Source of the DNA: Streptomyces sp. NBC_00582
Lineage (GTDB): Bacteria; Actinomycetota; Actinomycetes; Streptomycetales; Streptomycetaceae
NCBI RefSeq assembly: GCF_036345155.1
Contig: NZ_CP107772.1
Span: 10,478,001 to 10,542,000 of the forward strand
DNA length: 64,000 nucleotides
Reading direction: 5' to 3'
Below the pieces are notes generated by a model. The model saw nothing but the letters and a program-made list of their open reading frames with translations, was not told the DNA's origin and ran no database searches. Positions 8,744 through 17,214 of the stretch are shown here, in pieces. Position 1 is the stretch's first letter; each line of letters starts with the position of its first letter. Both the position numbers and the translations under genes were made by a program.

Positions 8744-9703
8744 ATGGCGCTCGGCAGTACCGACCTCAACCTGCTGCTCCCATTGAAGGTGTTGCTGGAG
8801 GAAGGGAGCGTCACGCGGGCCGGCCGTCGGCTGGATGTCGGGCAGCCCGCGATGAGCGCGGCGCTGGCCCGCCTGCGCCGGCGCTTCGACGACGAACTCC
8901 TGGTCCGCAACGGCCGCGAGTACGAGCTCACGCCCCTCGCCAAGGACCTGCTGCCCGAGGTACAGCGGGCCGTGCGGCTCATCAGTTGCGCGCTGGACCT
9001 TGAGGACGAGTTCGACCCGGCCAGGAGCCGGCGCACGTTCCGTCTGACGATGAGCGACTACGCGATCGCCGTGGTGCACGAGCCGCTGGTGCGTCTGGTC
9101 GAGGCGGAGGCGCCCGGCGTGCGTCTCGACATCAGCCACCTCGAGGCCCACGCCGCCTTCTCCGACCGGATCCTGGTCGACAACGACGTGCTGATCGTGC
9201 CGACGGGCCACGGCTTTCCGGGCATGTCGCGCCCGGTGTGGACGGACCGTCTGGTCGTCATCGCCGACCGTGGCAACCCCCGGCTGAGCGACGGCTGCCT
9301 GTCCCTGGACGATCTCGCCGCACTGCCGCACGCGATCTCGTCCTACGGGCCGGGTGCCGTCACGGCGGACGAGCGGATCTTCGGCGAGCTGCGCATCGAG
9401 CGCCGGGTGGCGTTGCAGGTCCACGGCTATCTTCCGCTGCCGTTCGTGATCGAGGGGACCGAGATGGTGGCGGTCGTGCCGGAGAGGCTCGCGTGCATGC
9501 TGATACGCCCGTCCAGCCGGCTGGTCACGGTGGAGCCTCCGTTCGGGCAGGTGCTCCTGACCGAGAACTACTGGTTCGCCGAGGACCGGCTGGCCGACCC
9601 GGCGCACCGCTGGCTGTTCGGCCGCCTCGACGCCGTGCGCGACGAGCTCGCGGCCACCGGAACCGTGCGGGACGACCTCGCACAGGCCCGCGGCGCCGCC
9701 TGA
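8744..9703 (+). CDS. LysR-family transcriptional regulator (rightward)
   Basis: A 319-residue LysR regulator whose DNA-binding domain (VTRAGRRLDVGQPAMSAALARLRRRFDDELLVRNG) is closely similar to that of the divergent gene, with the same spacing. An effector domain follows. The ATG beginning MALGSTDLNLL is preceded by AAAGGGG at a good distance. An ATG 51 bases upstream is rejected because its extension is Pro/Gly-rich. It converges on the flavin oxidase gene and is separated from it by a strong hairpin. The pair probably controls the two neighbouring catabolic operons in response to a pathway intermediate (inference from position). Confidence 0.93.
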   Translation: MALGSTDLNLLLPLKVLLEEGSVTRAGRRLDVGQPAMSAALARLRRRFDDELLVRNGREYELTPLAKDLLPEVQRAVRLISCALDLEDEFDPARSRRTFRLTMSDYAIAVVHEPLVRLVEAEAPGVRLDISHLEAHAAFSDRILVDNDVLIVPTGHGFPGMSRPVWTDRLVVIADRGNPRLSDGCLSLDDLAALPHAISSYGPGAVTADERIFGELRIERRVALQVHGYLPLPFVIEGTEMVAVVPERLACMLIRPSSRLVTVEPPFGQVLLTENYWFAEDRLADPAHRWLFGRLDAVRDELAATGTVRDDLAQARGAA

Positions 9704-9704
9704 C

Positions 9705-9741
9705 CGGCGGCCGGAGCCCCCACAGTGGGCTCCGGCCGCCG
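9705..9741. terminator. Bidirectional hairpin terminator
   Basis: A perfect 15-bp stem (GGCGGCCGGAGCCC at 9706-9719 with its complement at 9727-9740, plus one closing pair) with a 7-base loop. It occupies the whole gap between the convergent LysR gene and the flavin oxidase gene, so it probably stops both transcripts. Confidence 0.85.
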
Positions 9742-9743
9742 TG

Positions 9744-11123
9744 CTACGCCTGCCAGTGGTTGGCGTTGGCCGCGCCGTCCGGGCCGGCGAGGTACCCGAC
9801 GAACAGGCCGTCCGGGTCGCGTACGGCGATGATCTTCCGCAGGCGTTCCCACGACGCGTCGGAGACGAAGCGCAGCTGGCGGCGGGCGAGGTCGGAGTCG
9901 CCGAGGTACTGGCCGACGGTGACCGGCTGGAGTTCGGCCATCGCGGCCGCGAGCCACGCCTGGTTCCGCGCGTCCTCCTCCTCGTCCTCCCACAGCACGT
10001 AGCTGGCGAGGTAGATCTCGCTCTGCAGCGAGAACGCCATGTCGGGCAGTTCACGCAGCGGCGCCATGCTGAACCAGATCGTGAACGACTTCGCGGTGGG
10101 CAGGGTGGTGTAGACGCGGCGCGCGGCCCCGACGACGTCCGCGGGTGATCCGGAGATCCAGGCGTTGTCGACCGCCCAGCGGTGGCCCTCCGGGTTCGCG
10201 GCGAGCTGGTGCTCCCGCTCGCGCTCGAACGTGGTCGGTTCGTTGTCGACGACGAACAGGGCCCGCGCCAGGGCCGGGTTCGTGCGGAACGGGGCGAGCG
10301 CCCGGTCGGCCTCGTCGGCGTCGTCGACCATCGCCACGGCGGTCACCAGGAGCACGGGCTCGTCGCCGAGGTGGGGGTCGGTCTTGGTCAGGGCGACGAT
10401 CTCGACCGTGTCGGCGACGGTGCCGTGGAGGGTGTGCAGCCACGTCATGACCTCGTCGAAGTCGCTCAGTCCGAAGCCCTGCACCGTGTGGGCGAGGTGG
10501 CGCGGCTCGGGCAGGGTCCGCAGGTGGAAGCGGGTGACGATGCCGGGGAAGCCGGGTCCCGCGCCGCGGGCGGCCCAGTACAGGTCACTGTGGTGCTCGG
10601 CGTCGGCACGGACCAGCTCGCCGTCGGCCGTGACGACGTCGACGGCCGTGACGTACTCCGCGGCCCAGCCCCAGCCGCGGGCGTTCCAGCCCTGGCCGCC
10701 CTGGAGCAGGAAGCCGCCGAGGCCCACGCTCGGGCAGTGGCCGCCCGGGAAGATGCGGCCGTACTCCGCGAGGTAGGGCGCCAGTTCCAGGCCGCCCCGC
10801 ACGGCCGGGGTCGCCCGCACGACCTGGGTCCCGGGGTCGTACGACATCTCCTTGAAGCCGCCGAGGTCGAGCACCAGGGCGTCCTCGCGCAGCGACCACT
10901 GCGCCCAGCTGTGGCCGCCGGAGCGGACGGCCACCTGCCAGCCGCGCTCGCGGGCCAGCTGGACGCCGTTGACGATGTCGCGTTCGCCGGCGACCCGCAG
11001 GACGGCTGCCGGGACGCGTTCCGGCAGCCGCCGGTTGAAGATCCGGTCGACGGCCGCCTCGTCGAAGCCGGCGTCGCCGCGCAGCAGGAGTTCGCCGTCG
11101 AAGTGCGGCGTGGGCGCGCTCAC
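9744..11123 (-). CDS. FAD-linked oxidase of the BBE/6-hydroxynicotine oxidase type
   Basis: A 459-residue flavoenzyme with the PCMH-type FAD domain (about 35-215) and a C-terminal BBE motif ending NANHWQA. His71 in RSGGHSW is the expected covalent 8-alpha-histidyl FAD attachment site, and Cys130 in GGHCPSVGLGG matches the second attachment residue of bicovalent family members. No signal peptide is seen, so it is probably cytoplasmic. It starts GTG, overlapping the stop of the flavin monooxygenase gene by 4 bases, with GGAGG just upstream. The two are therefore translationally coupled and probably act on successive intermediates. Members oxidise alcohols, amines or phenolic rings with O2. The substrate here is unknown. 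Confidence 0.9.
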   Translation of the reverse strand: MSAPTPHFDGELLLRGDAGFDEAAVDRIFNRRLPERVPAAVLRVAGERDIVNGVQLARERGWQVAVRSGGHSWAQWSLREDALVLDLGGFKEMSYDPGTQVVRATPAVRGGLELAPYLAEYGRIFPGGHCPSVGLGGFLLQGGQGWNARGWGWAAEYVTAVDVVTADGELVRADAEHHSDLYWAARGAGPGFPGIVTRFHLRTLPEPRHLAHTVQGFGLSDFDEVMTWLHTLHGTVADTVEIVALTKTDPHLGDEPVLLVTAVAMVDDADEADRALAPFRTNPALARALFVVDNEPTTFEREREHQLAANPEGHRWAVDNAWISGSPADVVGAARRVYTTLPTAKSFTIWFSMAPLRELPDMAFSLQSEIYLASYVLWEDEEEDARNQAWLAAAMAELQPVTVGQYLGDSDLARRQLRFVSDASWERLRKIIAVRDPDGLFVGYLAGPDGAANANHWQA

Positions 11124-12253
11124 GCCTCCTCCATCACGGCGTGCAGGGTCTCGCCCATGACCCCGCCAGGGTCGGCGCCCGGGGTGTCGGGGTGGATCTC
11201 CCACTCGGCGAGCCGGAGGCTGTTGTCGAGGACCATCCGCACCCGGGGGAAGCGGCGGGCCATGAACGCGGGCAGCACGTCGTCGGTCTTGTCGCCGCCG
11301 GCGAGCATCTCCGCCAGCACGACGGCGTCCTCGGCGCACATCGCCGCCCCTTGCGCGATCAGCGGTGGACACGCGTGGGCCGCGTCACCGATGATGATCG
11401 TACGGCCGCGGTACCACGGGGACTCGACCCGCATCGCCTCGATCCACTGGTAGTTCACTATCGCGTCGTCCGCGATGCCGTCGCGCACCTGGCCCCAGGT
11501 GCCGCCGTAGCCCTGGCCCCGCTCCTTGAGGACGGCGCCCTTCGGGCCCTCCCCGACGAACGAGCGGTCGAGGTTGCCCTCGATGAGGAAGGCGTAGCAG
11601 AGCTCGTCGGAGATCGGGGTGTAGCCGGCCTTGAACTTGGGACCGCCGTAGTACAGCTCGGAGCAGTCCATGGCCTCCGGGCGGCGGGCCACGGTGCGCC
11701 AGATGCCCATCCCGACCGGGGTCGGGAGGTCGGTGATGCCGATCATCCCGCGGACCTTGGAGCGGATGCCGTCGGCGCCCACCAGCAGGTCGACTCTCTC
11801 CCGGGTGCCGTCGGACAGCTCGACCGTGACGCCGTCGCCGGTGTCCTCGAAGTCCTCGACGGTGGTGCCCAGCCGCACGTCGACACCTGCCGCCGGCAGG
11901 TCGGCCGCGATGATGGCCGCGAGGTCGCCACGCAACGCGCCCATGGTGGGAGGTAGTTCGGCGCCGCCCATCGCCGGGGTGTCGATCTCCGTCAGGAGGG
12001 TGCCGTCGGCGTGGCGCAGGCGTACCTTGTCGAAGGCGTAGGCGTGCGCGGCGAGCCGGTCGTAGATGCCCACCGACCTGAAGGCCTTGAGGGCGTTGCC
12101 CTGCAAGGTGATGCCGTGGCCGACGCCGCCGAGGTCGGTGCGCAGGTCGACCAGTACGACCTCGACGCCCCGCTTCCTCAGGGCGAGGGCGAGCACTCCG
12201 CCCGTGATGCCGCCACCGACGATCAGGACGCGGCGAGTCTGCGAATGGGGCAT
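11120..12253 (-). CDS. FAD-dependent aromatic-type monooxygenase
   Basis: A 377-residue class A flavoprotein monooxygenase (p-hydroxybenzoate hydroxylase/UbiH superfamily). It has the N-terminal dinucleotide fold VLIVGGGITGG, the DG motif GADGIRSKVRG (about residue 165) and the GD motif IIIGDAAHACPP (about 290). These enzymes hydroxylate phenolic rings or epoxidise using NAD(P)H and O2. The ATG (MPHSQTRR) is preceded by GGAAGGA. The longer frame upstream is rejected. It is the first gene of a leftward pair with the FAD oxidase and lies divergent from the ABM-FAH-ALDH-VOC operon, which suggests ring hydroxylation feeding later hydrolytic steps. Confidence 0.92.
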   Translation of the reverse strand: MPHSQTRRVLIVGGGITGGVLALALRKRGVEVVLVDLRTDLGGVGHGITLQGNALKAFRSVGIYDRLAAHAYAFDKVRLRHADGTLLTEIDTPAMGGAELPPTMGALRGDLAAIIAADLPAAGVDVRLGTTVEDFEDTGDGVTVELSDGTRERVDLLVGADGIRSKVRGMIGITDLPTPVGMGIWRTVARRPEAMDCSELYYGGPKFKAGYTPISDELCYAFLIEGNLDRSFVGEGPKGAVLKERGQGYGGTWGQVRDGIADDAIVNYQWIEAMRVESPWYRGRTIIIGDAAHACPPLIAQGAAMCAEDAVVLAEMLAGGDKTDDVLPAFMARRFPRVRMVLDNSLRLAEWEIHPDTPGADPGGVMGETLHAVMEEA

Positions 12254-12274
12254 GTGGGGTCCTTCCTTGACTGC

Positions 12275-12286
12275 GTGACGCGTCAC
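12275..12286. promoter_or_regulatory. Perfect palindrome in the divergent promoter region
   Basis: GTGACGCGTCAC, a perfect 12-bp palindrome, lies 22 bases upstream of the monooxygenase ATG, within the 218-base gap between two divergent operons. It is a candidate operator for the leftward promoter. The cognate regulator is not known. Confidence 0.45.
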
Positions 12287-12471
12287 ACACTCACCCCTGT
12301 CGGCCGGGGGGAGAACCCTGCACCGACTGATACCTGGCATCGCTGCTCGAAGGCCCCCGTGAGCGTGATGCCTGCCATCGCCACCAGCGCTTATGAAGGG
12401 GATGAGAACCGGTCCTACTGTGAGGGAACTCGCGACCCACGCGAATCACTGCCCCTTCGAAGGAGTCACCC

Positions 12472-12762
12472 ATGGCCTACGTCGTGACGGCGATCTGGAC
12501 CGCGCAGCCGGGACAGGAGGATGTCGTCCGGGATGCCATCGAGAAACTCACGCCGCCCTCGCGCCAGGAGCCGGGCAACCGCTTCTACCAGGCGTACGAG
12601 AGCCCCGAAGAGCCGGGCGTCTTCCGCCTGTTCGAGATCTACGACGACGAGGCGGCGTACCAGGCGCACGGCGCGTCGGAGCACTTCGCCGAGTACGGGC
12701 ACGGCCAGGCGATCCCCGTGCTGGCGAAGCGTGAGCGGGCGTTCTACGAGACGATCGGCTGA
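12472..12762 (+). CDS. ABM-domain small monooxygenase-like protein
   Basis: A 96-residue protein of the antibiotic-biosynthesis-monooxygenase (ABM, dimeric ferredoxin-like) family. Typical features are the initial YVVTAIWTAQPGQED strand-helix, NRFYQAYESPEEPGVFRLFEIYDDEAAYQAH and a conserved His-containing helix. Such cofactor-free proteins act as quinone-forming monooxygenases, or serve as aldehyde/peroxide-handling or isomerase-like accessory proteins. AAGGAG precedes the ATG. It is the first gene of a rightward operon, 6 bases before the FAH gene. Confidence 0.88.
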   Translation: MAYVVTAIWTAQPGQEDVVRDAIEKLTPPSRQEPGNRFYQAYESPEEPGVFRLFEIYDDEAAYQAHGASEHFAEYGHGQAIPVLAKRERAFYETIG

Positions 12763-12768
12763 GGCTCG

Positions 12769-13749
12769 GTGAAGCTGGCTGCCTTCCGTCGCCGCACCGA
12801 GCCCCCCGGCGTGCGCCACGTCGGGCTGGTGGTGGGCGACGGATCGGAATGGTGGATCCATCCCTTCCCGCCCGGCACCGAGATGGTGCCGATGCTCGCC
12901 GCGGACGCCGCGAGCCGCGAGGCGGCGGCCGACACGGCCGCGCAGGCGGACGGGATCCGCCTCAGGGATCTCGTGCTGCTGCCGCCGGTCTACCCGGTGG
13001 CGATGCGCGACTTCCTCACCTTCGAGGCGCACGTCGACGGCATGGAACGGGGCCACGGAAACCCCGGCCCGCCCGAGGCCTGGTACGAGGCCCCGGTCTT
13101 CCTGTTCATGGCACCGCACGCGGTGACCGGCCCCTACGACGGCATCGCGATGCCGCCCGACACCGCCCGCCTCGACTTCGAGCTGGAGATCGCGGCCGTG
13201 ATCTGCCGTGACGTCCGCAACGCGAGCGCCGAGCAGGCCAGGGCGGCCATCGGCGGCTACTGCGTGATGAACGACTGGTCGGCCCGGGACATCCAGAGCC
13301 GGGAGATGACGCTGAAGCTCGGCCCCTCCAAGGGCAAGGACTTCGCGACGACGATCGGTCCCTGGATCGTCACCCCCGACGAACTGGACGGCTGCCGGGA
13401 CAGCGACGGCTTTCTGGACCTCGGGATGACGGTCAAGGTCAACGGGATGAGCGTCGGATCAGACCGGTCCGGCCACATGGGCTGGTCCTTCGAGCACATG
13501 GTGGCGCACGCGTCGCGGGCGTCGTGGGTGAAGGCCGGCGAGGTGCTCGCCTCCGGCACCTGCGCCTCGGGCTCGCTCGCCGAGTCCTGGGGGCGCACCG
13601 GCGCGCTCGACCCCCCGCCCCTGCAGATCGGGGACGTGGTGGAGATGTCGATCGACCGCCTCGGCACCATCCGCAACGAGATCGTGCCCGCCGAGGACGC
13701 GGCTCCCCCCGTCCCGCCGGCGCGGCGCCGCGTACGTCAGGAGACCTGA
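12769..13749 (+). CDS. Fumarylacetoacetate hydrolase-family protein
   Basis: A 326-residue FAH-superfamily protein. The C-terminal catalytic domain (about 75-305) contains DFELEIAAVICRDVRNAS, with the acidic metal ligands, NDWSARDIQSREM, and GPSKGKDFATTIGPWIVTPDEL. The family hydrolyses C-C bonds of acylpyruvates or decarboxylates/hydrates ring-cleavage products using Mg2+. The start is GTG with GAGG five bases upstream, close to the stop of the ABM gene. Its place in this operon fits hydrolysis of a ring-opened intermediate. Confidence 0.92.
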   Translation: MKLAAFRRRTEPPGVRHVGLVVGDGSEWWIHPFPPGTEMVPMLAADAASREAAADTAAQADGIRLRDLVLLPPVYPVAMRDFLTFEAHVDGMERGHGNPGPPEAWYEAPVFLFMAPHAVTGPYDGIAMPPDTARLDFELEIAAVICRDVRNASAEQARAAIGGYCVMNDWSARDIQSREMTLKLGPSKGKDFATTIGPWIVTPDELDGCRDSDGFLDLGMTVKVNGMSVGSDRSGHMGWSFEHMVAHASRASWVKAGEVLASGTCASGSLAESWGRTGALDPPPLQIGDVVEMSIDRLGTIRNEIVPAEDAAPPVPPARRRVRQET

Positions 13750-13755
13750 TCGACC

Positions 13756-15147
13756 ATGGTGTTTCCCACCGAGAAAGAGGTCGTCACCCGCAACCCGGCC
13801 ACGGGCGAGGTGCTCGGCCGCTATGCGACCCACGACCGGGCAGCCGTCGAGGGGGCGCTGGCCCAGACCCACGCCGCCGCCGCGCGATGGCGTGCCACCG
13901 GGCTCGCGCAACGCCTCACCCTGCTGCGCGACATCGGCAAGCTGCTGCTCGAACGCCGCGACGACTACGCGGCGTTGATCACCGCCGAGATGGGCAAGCC
14001 GATCTCCGAGTCCCTCGCCGAGATCGACAAGTGCGCCTGGAACTGCTCGGTGGTCGCCGAGAAGGCTCCCGAATGGCTCGCCGACCACGAGGTCGAGGCC
14101 GGCCGGTCGCGCTCGTGGCTCTCGTACGAGCCGCTCGGCGTCGTGTTCGCGGTGATGCCGTGGAACTACCCGTTCTGGCAGGTGATCCGGTTCGGCGCGG
14201 GCGCCGTCGCCGCCGGGAACGCCGTGCTGCTCAAGCACGGCCCGGACGTCACCGGGGCCGCCCTCGCGATCGAGGAGCTGTTCGCCGACGCGGGCGCGCC
14301 GCCCGGGCTGCTGCGGTCCGTGGTCGTCGCGGCGCCGGACGTGCCCGAGGTCAGCGAGCTGATCATCCGGGACCCGCGGATCGCCGCGGTCACCCTCACC
14401 GGAAGCGAGCGGGCGGGAACGGCGGTCGCCTCGGTCGCCGGCTCCGCCGTCAAGCCCTCCGTGCTCGAACTCGGCGGCTCGGACCCGTTCGTCGTGCTCG
14501 CCGACGCGGACATCGAGGCCGCGGCGGCGGCGGCCGTCACCTCCCGCTTCGGGAACGTCGGTGAGAGCTGCATCGCGGGCAAGCGGTTCATCGTGCACGA
14601 GGCGATCGCCGACGCGTTCGTCGCCGCCTTCGTCGACCGGGTCGGGATGCTGAAGGCCGGCGACCCGACCCTGCCGTCGACCACGCTGGGCCCGATGGCC
14701 CGGGCGGACCTGCGCGAGGGCCTGCTGCGCCAGATCCAGGAGACCGTGGCGCAGGGCGCCACCCTGGTGACCGGTGGCGAGGCGCTCGACGGGCCAGGCA
14801 ACTTCGTCGCGCCGACCGTCCTCGACCATGTCACCCCGGGCATGACCGCCTTCGTCGAGGAGACGTTCGGGCCCGCGGCGGCGGTGGTCCGGGCCCGCGA
14901 CGACGAGCACGCGGTCGAACTGGCCAACGACACGGCGTTCGGGCTCGGTTGTGCCGTGTGGGGCGTCACCGAGCACGCGCTCGCGGTGGGCCGGCGCATC
15001 CGGTCGGGCGCCCTCTTCGTCAACTCCGTGGTGGCCTCCGATCCGCGGCTGCCGATCGGCGGCATCGGCCGCAGCGGCTACGGCCGGGAGCTCTCGGCCG
15101 AAGGCATCCGCGAGTTCACCAACGTCCGTACGGTGGTGGTGGCGTGA
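13756..15147 (+). CDS. NAD(P)-dependent aldehyde dehydrogenase
   Basis: A 463-residue aldehyde dehydrogenase close to the succinate-semialdehyde dehydrogenase branch. It has the MPWNYPFWQVIRF motif, the Rossmann segment TLTGSERAGTAVA, the general base Glu in VLELGGSDPFVV and the catalytic Cys in NVGESCIAGKRF. The cofactor loop reads LLKHGPDVTG, where many relatives have KHAPN, so cofactor preference is hard to predict. It probably oxidises an aldehyde released by the hydrolase before it. AGGAG lies about 9-11 bases before the ATG, and its stop overlaps the next gene. Confidence 0.93.
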   Translation: MVFPTEKEVVTRNPATGEVLGRYATHDRAAVEGALAQTHAAAARWRATGLAQRLTLLRDIGKLLLERRDDYAALITAEMGKPISESLAEIDKCAWNCSVVAEKAPEWLADHEVEAGRSRSWLSYEPLGVVFAVMPWNYPFWQVIRFGAGAVAAGNAVLLKHGPDVTGAALAIEELFADAGAPPGLLRSVVVAAPDVPEVSELIIRDPRIAAVTLTGSERAGTAVASVAGSAVKPSVLELGGSDPFVVLADADIEAAAAAAVTSRFGNVGESCIAGKRFIVHEAIADAFVAAFVDRVGMLKAGDPTLPSTTLGPMARADLREGLLRQIQETVAQGATLVTGGEALDGPGNFVAPTVLDHVTPGMTAFVEETFGPAAAVVRARDDEHAVELANDTAFGLGCAVWGVTEHALAVGRRIRSGALFVNSVVASDPRLPIGGIGRSGYGRELSAEGIREFTNVRTVVVA

Positions 15148-15584
15148 GCGGGCCGGCCGCCGGCCGCCTGGACCACGTCGGCCTGAACGTCGCCGATCTC
15201 GAGGCGATGAGCGAGTGGTACGCGGCCGCTCTGGGACTCGGGACGGAGTTCAGGTTCGAGGTCCCGGAGGTGGGTCTGCGCGGCACCATGCTGCACAGCC
15301 CGCACGGTCACCGGATAGAACTGATCCACCGTGCAGGCAACGGGGCCGGACTTCAGGCGTCCGGCCCGCTGGAAGCCGCGCTGACCCGCGGATTCGGGCA
15401 CATCGCACTGGACGTCACGAACGTCGACGAAGCCTACGGCGCGCTGATCGGGGCGGGCGCGACGGACCGTATGAGCCCGAGGCCCTCACCCGACCCCGGG
15501 GTCCGCATGGCCTACGTGGTCGACCCCGAGGGCAATCTGATCGAACTGCTGGACCGCACCACCGCCCGGACCTCCACCGGGTGA
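15144..15584 (+). CDS. VOC (glyoxalase/dioxygenase superfamily) protein
   Basis: A 146-residue vicinal-oxygen-chelate protein with two beta-alpha-beta-beta-beta modules. Candidate metal ligands are His in RLDHVGLNV, the Glu/His of HRIELIH, His in FGHIALDV and Glu in GNLIELLD. It starts GTG and overlaps the ALDH stop by 4 bases, so it is coupled to that operon. It could be an epimerase, an isomerase or an extradiol-type dioxygenase. The sequence alone does not decide. Confidence 0.85.
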   Translation: MSGPAAGRLDHVGLNVADLEAMSEWYAAALGLGTEFRFEVPEVGLRGTMLHSPHGHRIELIHRAGNGAGLQASGPLEAALTRGFGHIALDVTNVDEAYGALIGAGATDRMSPRPSPDPGVRMAYVVDPEGNLIELLDRTTARTSTG

Positions 15585-15602
15585 TCCGCTCAAGGGCCCC
15601 TA

Positions 15603-15625
15603 AGCCACGATCCACCGACGTGGCT
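15603..15625 (+). terminator. Short hairpin after the VOC gene
   Basis: AGCCACG (15603-15609) and CGTGGCT (15619-15625) form a 7-bp stem with a 9-base loop, 19 bases after the stop codon. It is a plausible but modest terminator. Confidence 0.4.
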
Positions 15626-15907
15626 CGAGGGTGATCTTCTGAGGGGCTTGTGGGCCGGGTGTGGAGCGGTGGCGTGGCTGGGCAGGGAGTGTCCGCTGGT
15701 CTGCCCAGCTCTTCCGCGATTGCGGCTCCGGTTGGGCCCTGGCGGGCGGGGTGGTCGGGGGCGTCAGGCTGCTTCGGGCGGGCGGTGGATGGTGTCGAGC
15801 AGGTGCGTCCGGGCGTGCTGCCAGGGCCAGTTGTCCGGGAGGTGCAGGGTGATGCGGCGGGCGGAGCGGGCGATCCGGGCGGGGACACGGACGAGGTGGG
15901 CGCGCAG

Positions 15908-15931
15908 GGTGGTGGTGGTGGTGGTGGTGGT
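15908..15931 (+). repeat. (GGT)8 trinucleotide run
   Basis: Eight GGT units within the transposase relic, read as eight Thr codons on the minus strand. This is probably slippage expansion in an unconstrained gene. Confidence 0.9.
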
Positions 15932-16573
15932 GGCCTTGGCGTGGAAGGCCGAGTTCAGGGTGCCGGTGGCCCGCAGCAGGTTGTAGGCCATCGCCCACAG
16001 GATCAGCCAGGCCGCGTTGGCGTGGATGTGTCCGGAGGGCAGGTGGGCCAGGGCGGAGGCTTTGCTGTCGGCGATGACCTGCTCGACGACGGCGTGGTGG
16101 TGGTGTTCCCGCTCGGCCTGGAGGGCGGGGGCGGGGTTGTCGGTGAAGAACGGGTGGTAGCGCCAGACCGGGCACAGTTCGCCCTGCTCGCCGACGACGG
16201 CGGGTTCGGCCAGGTCACGGACGCGGCGCACGATGAGGCGGGCGGTGACCCGCTCGCTCTTCTTGCGGCCGGTGAACGCGGTGCAGGCGGGGACCTCGGC
16301 GACCTGGGCGCCTCAGATGAGTTCGCCGGTGTCGGGGTCGGGCACGGCGGTGGGGTAGGTGATCTGCTGCCATCCGGTGTCGTCGATGGCCAGGACGGCC
16401 CGTTTGGTGGAGGGGTTCATGCCGCAGGTGATCGAGAGGTGGGCCCCGGCCCGGCGGCAGGCGGCGATCACCCCGGCGTTGTAGAACTGCGAGTCCGCGC
16501 GCAGGATGTGCAGGCCGGTGCGGCCGGCCTCGACGGCGGTGGCCACCGCCTCGCTGACCAGCTTCGATGCGCC

Positions 16574-16596
16574 GACGTGACGTGACGTGACGTGAC
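16574..16596 (+). repeat. GACGT tandem repeat, 4.6 copies
   Basis: Four full GACGT units and a partial fifth. They lie just where the transposase relic has lost sequence found in its relatives, so the repeat probably marks a deletion or slippage junction. Confidence 0.85.
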
Positions 16597-16798
16597 TCGA
16601 CGAGCCCGGCGCGGCCGTCCTCGGGTTCGTTGTACGACGCGTCACGGACGCTCCGATGTCGAGCACGACCTTGCCCGGCGGCGCGGCGGCGGGAAGCTCC
16701 CGGTAGGGGGCCGACTGGATGCTTACCCCCACCCAGTCACCGGCGCGGGCCGCCTCCTCGGGTGCCGCGGCGCAGGCTCGCTCGCCGAGCTCGGCCAC

Positions 16799-17214
16799 CG
16801 TCTTTGCCTGGGCTGGGCACCGCGCGATTGCGACACTACGACGTCGACCGCGATCGCGAGCCGGGCGAGGTTCGCGATGACGCCGGCCTGCTGCGCCCCG
16901 ACCTCACCGCCGAGGATCTGGTCCTCTTCGGCGGCTCCCTGAACCAGGCCGCCCTGACGACCGGCGACAGCCACCCGGGCCAGGGGCGCCGCCTCCTTCG
17001 CCCGCAGAGCGAGCACTCCCTCAACCCACGTGGTAGGCATGCGCGAGGTATCGGCTTCCAGTGTGGAGTGCACTCGTTCGTTACTCAATGTGAGGTTCGC
17101 CCCATCCGGTGGTATGGCGACGTTACGGTGTGCTGAGATGGATTGTGTCCATGTGGGCCACTGGCTGACTGTCCCCGACCATCCGCCACCCGGGGCAGTT
17201 GGGAGGCGAAGATC
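16799..17214. other. Region upstream of the transposase relic, no gene recognised
   Basis: About 400 bases between the transposase relic and the LuxR gene. Open frames on both strands have no recognisable family features. The last part must carry the promoter of the LuxR gene. GGGAGG at 17201-17206 is its ribosome site. Confidence 0.5.

Larger units (their letters stand above)
15764..16798 (-). pseudogene. Broken IS1380-type transposase
   Basis: The minus strand carries the middle and C-terminal parts of an IS1380-like DDE transposase: LRADSQFYNAGVIAACRRAGAHLS, WQQITYPTAV, AEVPACTAFTGRKKSERVTARLIVRRVRDL, FFTDNPAPALQAE and HANAAWLILWAMAYNLLRATGTLNS. An in-frame TGA at 16313-16315 splits it between GELI and GAQVAEV. 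The N-terminal part is absent, and the catalytic segment before SKLVSEAV is replaced by a short degenerate stretch that includes the GACGT repeat. A run of eight Thr codons is also unusual. It cannot encode an active transposase. Terminal inverted repeats were not identified. Confidence 0.85.

Noticed and set aside
15608..16585. Gly-rich plus-strand frames opposite the transposase relic
   Set aside because: Composition effect of the complementary strand. The minus strand carries the recognisable transposase motifs.
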